Assembly (NCBI GenBank): GCA_017516065.1
Contig: JAFWDQ010000007.1
Span: 1-32,262 of the forward strand
Source: Oscillospiraceae bacterium
GTDB taxonomy: Bacteria; Bacillota; Clostridia; Oscillospirales; Oscillospiraceae
Direction: 5' to 3'
DNA length: 32,262 nucleotides
Shown here: piece by piece, positions 30,747 through 32,262 of the stretch
Numbering within the stretch: the first letter of the stretch is position 1
Layout: each line of letters begins with the position of its first letter
The notes under the pieces: generated by a model
Told to the model about the DNA's origin: nothing
The model's input: the letters and a program-made list of their open reading frames with translations, nothing else
Database searches by the model: none
Position numbers and translations under genes: made by a program

Positions 30747-30866
30747 CACGGAGTGCATCCGGCCTGTCCGCCGCAGGCAGGACGGAGCGGCCGCGGCGAC
30801 GGGGAACCCGTCCTCCGGGCGGTGCCGGACTGACCCGTTTTCGTGCTGCAAAATGGCAAATAAAAC

Positions 30867-30884
30867 TACAAAACTATTTTTGTA
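30867..30884. promoter_or_regulatory. AT-rich inverted repeat before the deacetylase gene
   Basis: TACAAAA/TTTTGTA with a CTAT loop, in the only AT-rich stretch of the 257-base gap 30747-31003. It could be an operator or a weak hairpin. No clear vegetative promoter is visible; a sporulation-type promoter is possible. Confidence 0.35.
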
Positions 30885-31003
30885 AATATTAGGAGAAATA
30901 CCCAAATCATGCTCCACCGTCGGGAGACATTCGGATCCCGGGCGGGCCGTGACGCATAAGCGGCGGGAGGGGGACATAGGATGTCCTGAAAGGGGGCGCG
31001 GGT

Positions 31004-31801
31004 ATGAAGATCGTTTTTTTCCGCCGTCCGGGCCGGACGGTACTGGCGGCGGTGCTGCTGGCGGCGGTGATATTCGCCGTGCTGAGTCATCCGGCGGTGG
31101 TTGGGGTCTCCGGCGAGGCCCGGGAGCTGCCCATCTATTGCGTCCAGCGGGACGATAAGACCGTGGCGCTGACCTTTGACGCCGCCTGGGGCAACGAGGA
31201 CACCCAGCAGCTCATCGAAATTCTGGGAAAATACCACGTCCGGGCCACGTTTTTCGTGGTGGGGGACTGGGTGGAAAAGTATCCCGAGTCGGTGAGAGCC
31301 CTGGCGGAGGCGGGCCATGAGATCATGAACCACTCCGACACCCATCCGCATATGTCCCAGCTGAGCCGGGAGGAGATGATCGCGGAGATCGAGGCCTGTA
31401 ACGACAAGATCGAGACGGTCACCGGAGTGCGGCCCACTCTGCTGCGGCCGCCCTACGGGGAGTACGACAACACGGTGATCCGGACCGTCCGGGAGCTGGG
31501 GATGGAGCCCATCCAGTGGGATGTGGACAGTCTGGACTGGAAGGACCTGCCGGCAGACGAGATCTGCCGCCGGGTGACGGAGCGGGTGGAGCCCGGGAGC
31601 ATCGTGCTGTTCCACAACGCGGCCCTCCACACCCCGGAGGCCCTGCCGGAGATCATCGAGACGCTGATCGGCGAGGGGTATTCCTTCGTCCCGGTGTCTC
31701 AGCTGATCCTCGACGGGGCGTGCACCATTGACAGCAACGGCCGGCAGTGTCCCTGCACTCCGGATGACGCCGGTACCGCGACGCTGGCAGGACTGCTGTA
31801 A
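31004..31801 (+). CDS. pdaB: PdaB-like polysaccharide deacetylase (NodB domain)
   Basis: A 265-residue extracytoplasmic protein. A basic start plus hydrophobic segment (about 11-28) forms a signal anchor; the NodB domain runs from about 50 to 240. TFDAAWG (57-63) keeps the first Asp (59) but has Ala in place of the second, as in the PdaB branch (TFDISWG in Bacillus); metal ligands His110 and His114 lie in NHSDTH; RPPYGEYDN (148-156) and the LFHN motif complete the site. NodB enzymes remove acetyl groups from peptidoglycan or other glycans; PdaB is needed for spore cortex stability. AAAGGGGG precedes the ATG. The PdaB assignment is by resemblance. Confidence 0.85.
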   Translation: MKIVFFRRPGRTVLAAVLLAAVIFAVLSHPAVVGVSGEARELPIYCVQRDDKTVALTFDAAWGNEDTQQLIEILGKYHVRATFFVVGDWVEKYPESVRALAEAGHEIMNHSDTHPHMSQLSREEMIAEIEACNDKIETVTGVRPTLLRPPYGEYDNTVIRTVRELGMEPIQWDVDSLDWKDLPADEICRRVTERVEPGSIVLFHNAALHTPEALPEIIETLIGEGYSFVPVSQLILDGACTIDSNGRQCPCTPDDAGTATLAGLL

Positions 31802-31837
31802 AAACCCTGTGATTGCAGGCATTTTTCGCCGCGGCAT

Positions 31838-31874
31838 AAAAAATCCGAGGCCGTTGTCCGGCCTCGGATTTTTT
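31838..31874. terminator. Bidirectional terminator between the deacetylase and SLH genes
   Basis: AAAAAATCCGAGGCCG (31838-31853) pairs perfectly with the sequence 31859-31874, 5-base loop, with A and T runs on both sides. It serves both convergent genes. The 31875-31997 stretch has an AGGGGGA/TCCCCCT hairpin but nothing else I can name. Confidence 0.93.
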
Positions 31875-31997
31875 ATGGTATCTGTGGTTTTCGCCGGCTG
31901 TGCCCTCCGCCCGCAGCACGATGCAGGAGGGGGACGCTCCCCCTGTCGGACGCGGGCTTTGCCCCAGGCGGGGGCGCCGCCGCCAGGCGTTCGGCGC

Positions 31998-32262
31998 TTA
32001 CTTGAGCGCCTGGTACAGGAACTGGACCACGCACCAGCGGGGGCAGGGGGTGACGTTGTCCACGGCGATGGCCACGCCGAAGGGCCTGCCGCCGTAGCTC
32101 TGTCCGGCCCAGGCCGCCGCAGCGCCGTCCCAGCCGTCCTGACCGGGATTCAGGGTCCGGTAGAGGAAGGTGACGATGTGCTGGGTGCTCAGGGTGTCGT
32201 CAGGGTTGAAGTGAGTGGCGTCCACGCCCTTGGTGATGCCGTTCTCCACGGCCCACAGCACC
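31998..32262 (-). CDS. S-layer-homology domain protein, C-terminal part (5' end outside window)
   Basis: The last 88 codons of a gene that runs off the right edge. The visible part has an SLH repeat: W-x-VENGITKGVDATHFNPDDTL, then a VTFLYRTLN segment, and a second, partial repeat ending in QFLYQALK. SLH repeats anchor exported proteins to secondary cell-wall polymers. The frame is open through the edge, so any start codon near 32261 is internal. The domain architecture upstream and the role are unknown. Confidence 0.85.
   Translation of the reverse strand, partial: VLWAVENGITKGVDATHFNPDDTLSTQHIVTFLYRTLNPGQDGWDGAAAAWAGQSYGGRPFGVAIAVDNVTPCPRWCVVQFLYQALK

Noticed and set aside
30909..30959. 16-codon frame after an AGGAG before the deacetylase
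   Set aside because: The ribosome site is 14 bases away, composition is arbitrary and there is no attenuation-type codon run.

Overview
The window looks like a chromosomal segment of a GC-rich, probably spore-forming gut Clostridium relative (Oscillospiraceae-type Bacillota). The inference rests on Firmicutes-style parA/parB with perfect parS sites, a Noc-type ParB paralogue, hemZ, a PdaB-like polysaccharide deacetylase, an S-layer-homology protein, a DUF1846 protein and strong AGGAGG ribosome binding sites. Almost all genes are on the + strand in tight operons.

Layout. 0.2-1.0 kb: a minus-strand membrane protein. 1.2-7.7 kb: a PHP phosphatase, then a compact cluster (serine palmitoyltransferase-like PLP enzyme, two short-chain dehydrogenases, an SCP2-like protein, a class III aminotransferase) coupled to a RluA-type pseudouridine synthase; I read the middle of it as a candidate long-chain-base or other aminolipid pathway. 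8.8-14.5 kb: prmA behind a strong promoter and a three-hairpin leader, two tandem MATE transporters, cytidine deaminase, a GNAT protein and a PNPOx-like flavoprotein. 15.2-16.1 kb: a minus-strand pair (small helical protein and sigma-region-4-like regulator) divergent from tRNA-Thr and tRNA-Tyr. 17.0-21.8 kb: parA, parB, a 57-residue membrane protein, serS, mscL, a small membrane protein and rsmG. 21.9-27.8 kb: MinD-like ATPase, methylglyoxal-synthase-like protein, dtd, metallo-beta-lactamase-fold hydrolase, hemZ, a uridine-kinase-like protein and an Mrp-type Fe-S carrier ATPase. 28.0-30.7 kb: two perfect parS sites, the DUF1846 gene and noc. 31.0-32.3 kb: a PdaB-like deacetylase facing the 3' end of an S-layer-homology gene.

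The most unusual content is non-coding. Long gaps at 1-0.12, 7.8-8.7, 14.5-15.1 and 16.1-16.8 kb are filled by copies (R1-R5) of one mosaic, hairpin-rich, non-coding element of roughly 0.5-0.75 kb. Its ends carry related hairpins in opposite orientation. The hairpin stems differ between copies, but the differences are compensated so that base pairing is kept. R4 and R5 are inverted relative to each other and bracket the tRNA/regulator island. R2 additionally contains a nearly perfect three-way-junction fold.

The chromosome-segregation genes fit together: the ParB at 17.9 kb has parS-type DNA-reading residues, while the paralogue at 29.9 kb has Noc-type residues. The two parS sites lie next to noc, 10 kb away from parAB. 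All function calls come from reading the sequence and remembered family features; no database search was run.
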